Positions 62,293 to 64,000 of a stretch of DNA of 64,000 bases are shown here, one piece after another. The stretch's first letter is position 1; each line of letters begins with the position of its first letter. A program made the translations under genes and the position numbers. Source of the DNA: Candidatus Obscuribacterales bacterium (lineage in GTDB: Bacteria; Cyanobacteriota; Vampirovibrionia; Obscuribacterales; Obscuribacteraceae); assembly GCA_019745415.1 (NCBI GenBank), contig JAIETF010000053.1, positions 85,122 to 149,121 of the forward strand, written 5' to 3'. The notes under the pieces are model-generated. The model was not told the DNA's origin. It was given only the letters and a program-made list of their open reading frames with translations, and did no database searches.

Positions 62293-63360
62293 ATGACAAT
62301 CAAAAAGAAACTGAACATCAACGAAATGCTCAGCCCCGCACCGATTGTCAGTCTGTCGCCGGATGAAATCTGGAACGAACTGGTCACGCCTCAGGTGAAG
62401 GCCATGCTCGGTCCGGTTGAGTCCGTCAAGATCACGACCCGTGATACTGTGATCGGTGACTTTCCTGGGGATGAGGTGACCAACCTCAACCAGCACGTCA
62501 TCGACGGCAGCACCAAGAAGGTGCGTTACCCGTACGTGAACTGTTTCTACAAGACTCAGTACGGTGCGCTGACCATCAAATACGACCGCCTCAAAATCAA
62601 GGTCTCCGGCTGGTTCGGCGACCTTCGCTCACCGCAGCTCATTTTCAAAGTGGCGCTGCGCGACAGGCGTAACGACGGCACCCGTGCCGCAAACGACTGC
62701 TCCCTCATCGACTTCATCGGCTACGATGAAGCGATAAATGCCCCTCTCTCTCTACCCGGCATGCCGGACGAGAGCCGTTCGGTGGAGCTATCGGTCTACT
62801 CATTCATGCCTGGTTCTCGGGTGGTGGATGCCTGCGGAGACGAGGAGCTCGACCGCTTTGTCGAGAACCCGTTCCGCTTTGTCGAAGATCCCCAGAAGTT
62901 TCTCGAACTCTTCAAGCGCGCTTGGAAGTCGAGTCGTTCACCGGGGCAGTACGGCAATCCCATCCCTGATGTGGCCAAGGCGCTACTGCCGGTCTTCGAC
63001 GACATGGCGCGGCGCACGGGCTACGACTACATCGAGAACTGCTCCAGCCACTACCACGTGTACAAAATCACCGAGTGGTGGGGATATCGGGTTTCAGACC
63101 CGAAAATGGCGGCTCTCATGGAGGAGTTCAACAAGGGCATCAAGAAGCTCAAGGAGAGCGGAGTGAAACTGACTCGCCAGCAGGAGTCTTGGGTCTGTGT
63201 GATCCAGAGTCTGCCTGAACAGTTCATTCCCGCCGAGCTCAACCTGCATGGACCCAAGTGGCCGCAGGACAATATCTCCGCTTTCAATCTCTGGATGCAC
63301 AAGCCTCTTTCCGACCGCGCCATTGCCCACGCAAGCGCTGCCGCGAAGAGCTCAAGCTAA
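62293..63360 (+). CDS. Conserved protein of unknown family (tandem paralogue B)
   Basis: 355 residues from the ATG of MTIKKKLNIN; the longer frame upstream spans the intergenic hairpin region and is not supported. Colinear with paralogue A, with the same invariant motifs: FPGDEVTNLN, FKVALRDRRNDGTRAANDCS, SVELSVYSFMPGSRVVDACG, DEELDRFVEN, IPDVAKALLPVFDDMARRTG, CSSHYHVYKI and WPQDNISAFNLWMHKPLS. It differs at the C-terminus and has a more basic N-terminus. Duplication is evident; both copies keep the charged core, so both are probably active. It precedes the P-loop kinase gene by 111 bp with a hairpin between. Function unknown. Confidence 0.7.
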   Translation: MTIKKKLNINEMLSPAPIVSLSPDEIWNELVTPQVKAMLGPVESVKITTRDTVIGDFPGDEVTNLNQHVIDGSTKKVRYPYVNCFYKTQYGALTIKYDRLKIKVSGWFGDLRSPQLIFKVALRDRRNDGTRAANDCSLIDFIGYDEAINAPLSLPGMPDESRSVELSVYSFMPGSRVVDACGDEELDRFVENPFRFVEDPQKFLELFKRAWKSSRSPGQYGNPIPDVAKALLPVFDDMARRTGYDYIENCSSHYHVYKITEWWGYRVSDPKMAALMEEFNKGIKKLKESGVKLTRQQESWVCVIQSLPEQFIPAELNLHGPKWPQDNISAFNLWMHKPLSDRAIAHASAAAKSSS

Positions 63361-63388
63361 GCAGAGAGACAACCTTAGTTCCAGCGCA

Positions 63389-63430
63389 CCCTGCTTCCGC
63401 TTCCAGTCAAGAAACGGGGCGGAAGCAGGG
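63389..63430 (+). terminator. Hairpin after paralogue B
   Basis: Perfect 12-bp stem CCCTGCTTCCGC/GCGGAAGCAGGG with an 18-nt loop, about 30 bp after the stop and followed by GCGTTTCCC. Possible terminator upstream of the kinase gene. Confidence 0.6.
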
Positions 63431-63471
63431 GCGTTTCCCTAGATGACTTTCCCGAGAGGAGTACATGCCCC

Positions 63472-64000
63472 ATGCGCCAAAATGGCGTTCGCAAGGGTGA
63501 CATTCGCGGAAATCGAAGTGGCTCTGCCTTTGCCGCACTTCGCGGTAGGGAGGTGGCACTTTCGTCCATCATGAATGCCTTCGACCAGGCTTGGGCGAAG
63601 CGCAAACGTTTCGCTAATGGAAATGCCGGCACCGGCATGCTCGTCATGCTTATCGGTCTGCCTGCATCAGGCAAGAGCACGCTCACTGAGGCTTTCGAAA
63701 GTCGCGGTTGGCTGAGGCTGAACAAAGACTCGATTCGCAAGGAACTCTACGGCGACGAAGCGATTCTCGGCGATCCCAAAGAGGTGAACCGGGTTTTCTA
63801 CGAGCGTCTGGAAGAGGCTTGCAAGCGGTCTCGTCGGATTGTGGTCGACAACCTCAATCTCAATCAGTTCTACCGGAAGGGCCCCATAGCTACTGCCAGA
63901 GCGCACGGCTATGTCGATATCACCAATATCGTGCTCGATGTGCCGGTAGATGAATGTGTGCGACGCAATGCGTTGCGCGCCAGGCAAGTGCCTGAGGCGG
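63472..64000 (+). CDS. P-loop kinase (AAA_33/zeta-toxin-like), runs off the window
   Basis: The frame is open from an ATG to the right edge, 176 residues; AGGAG lies ten bases upstream. After a basic N-terminal region the P-loop MLIGLPASGKSTLTEAF appears at about 64-80. It is followed by LRLNKDSIRKELYG (the Asp that positions substrate in polynucleotide kinase and zeta-toxin folds), VVDNLNLNQFYR (Walker-B-like strand) and the lid-like VPVDECVRRNALRARQVPEA. This order is that of small ATP-dependent kinases acting on nucleic-acid ends, nucleotides or other small molecules. The substrate cannot be told. Same strand as the unknown paralogue pair, so a functional link is possible. C-terminus outside the window. 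Confidence 0.8.
   Translation, partial: MRQNGVRKGDIRGNRSGSAFAALRGREVALSSIMNAFDQAWAKRKRFANGNAGTGMLVMLIGLPASGKSTLTEAFESRGWLRLNKDSIRKELYGDEAILGDPKEVNRVFYERLEEACKRSRRIVVDNLNLNQFYRKGPIATARAHGYVDITNIVLDVPVDECVRRNALRARQVPEA

Overview
The window is bacterial chromosome from an organism with a diderm (Gram-negative-type) envelope. It has an outer-membrane barrel, periplasmic chaperone-like and pilin-like proteins, many signal peptides and a CNNM/CorC membrane protein. A cyanophycinase-like peptidase and a cyanobacteria/plastid-type membrane protein occur with no photosynthesis gene. Housekeeping and catabolic genes are mixed with many long lineage-specific proteins. My inference, at moderate confidence, is a non-photosynthetic member of the Cyanobacteriota (Obscuribacterales/Melainabacteria-like). 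No rRNA, ribosomal protein or other firm marker is present to prove it. Codon use is uneven: several genes use almost only G/C-ending codons (the HExxH protein, fadE, the M4 peptidase, the second M1 aminopeptidase, the GltB-like protein, ppdK and the terminal paralog pair), while their neighbours are AT-richer.

Layout. 1-9.5 kb: an incomplete metallophosphoesterase, a CNNM/CorC protein, a histone-deacetylase-family hydrolase, serS, a four-repeat MshEN-like protein, a transposase-derived zinc-ribbon protein and a small DUF1871-like protein. 9.5-17 kb (minus strand): an anchored repeat protein, a large protein with an HExxH motif, fadE and a protealysin-like M4 peptidase. 17.7-27 kb (plus strand): two tandem M1 aminopeptidases, a membrane-anchored FMN/Fe-S GltB-domain protein and an unknown membrane protein. 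27-29 kb: an FMN-dependent alpha-hydroxy-acid oxidase with a secreted partner. 29.4-32.2 kb: a metal (probably zinc) operon of ZIP transporter, CobW-type GTPase and small CPVC protein, with candidate operators upstream. 32.6-38.7 kb: a six-gene surface-fibre cluster (chaperone-like, usher-like barrel, four pilin-like subunits). 39-46 kb: a cyanophycinase-like peptidase, a two-winged-helix membrane protein, tRNA-Asp, an anchored thioredoxin and a UPF0114 protein. 45.8-53.5 kb: TPR and repeat-rich proteins, a sensor kinase and an OmpR-type regulator separated by a secreted SH3/Tudor-like protein. 53.9-64 kb: ppdK, a TPR protein, ilvC, an opine-dehydrogenase-like protein, two tandem paralogs of no recognised family and an incomplete P-loop kinase.

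The best candidate for an undescribed system is the 32.6-38.7 kb cluster. It has the logic of a chaperone-usher pilus, but the barrel carries an N-terminal copper-amine-oxidase-N-like domain and two C-terminal Ig-like domains. Second is a 20-bp palindrome (AATAACCGATATCGGTTATT) found three times, twice nested inside a longer inverted repeat. Third is the tandem pair of unknown enzyme-like proteins beside a P-loop kinase.
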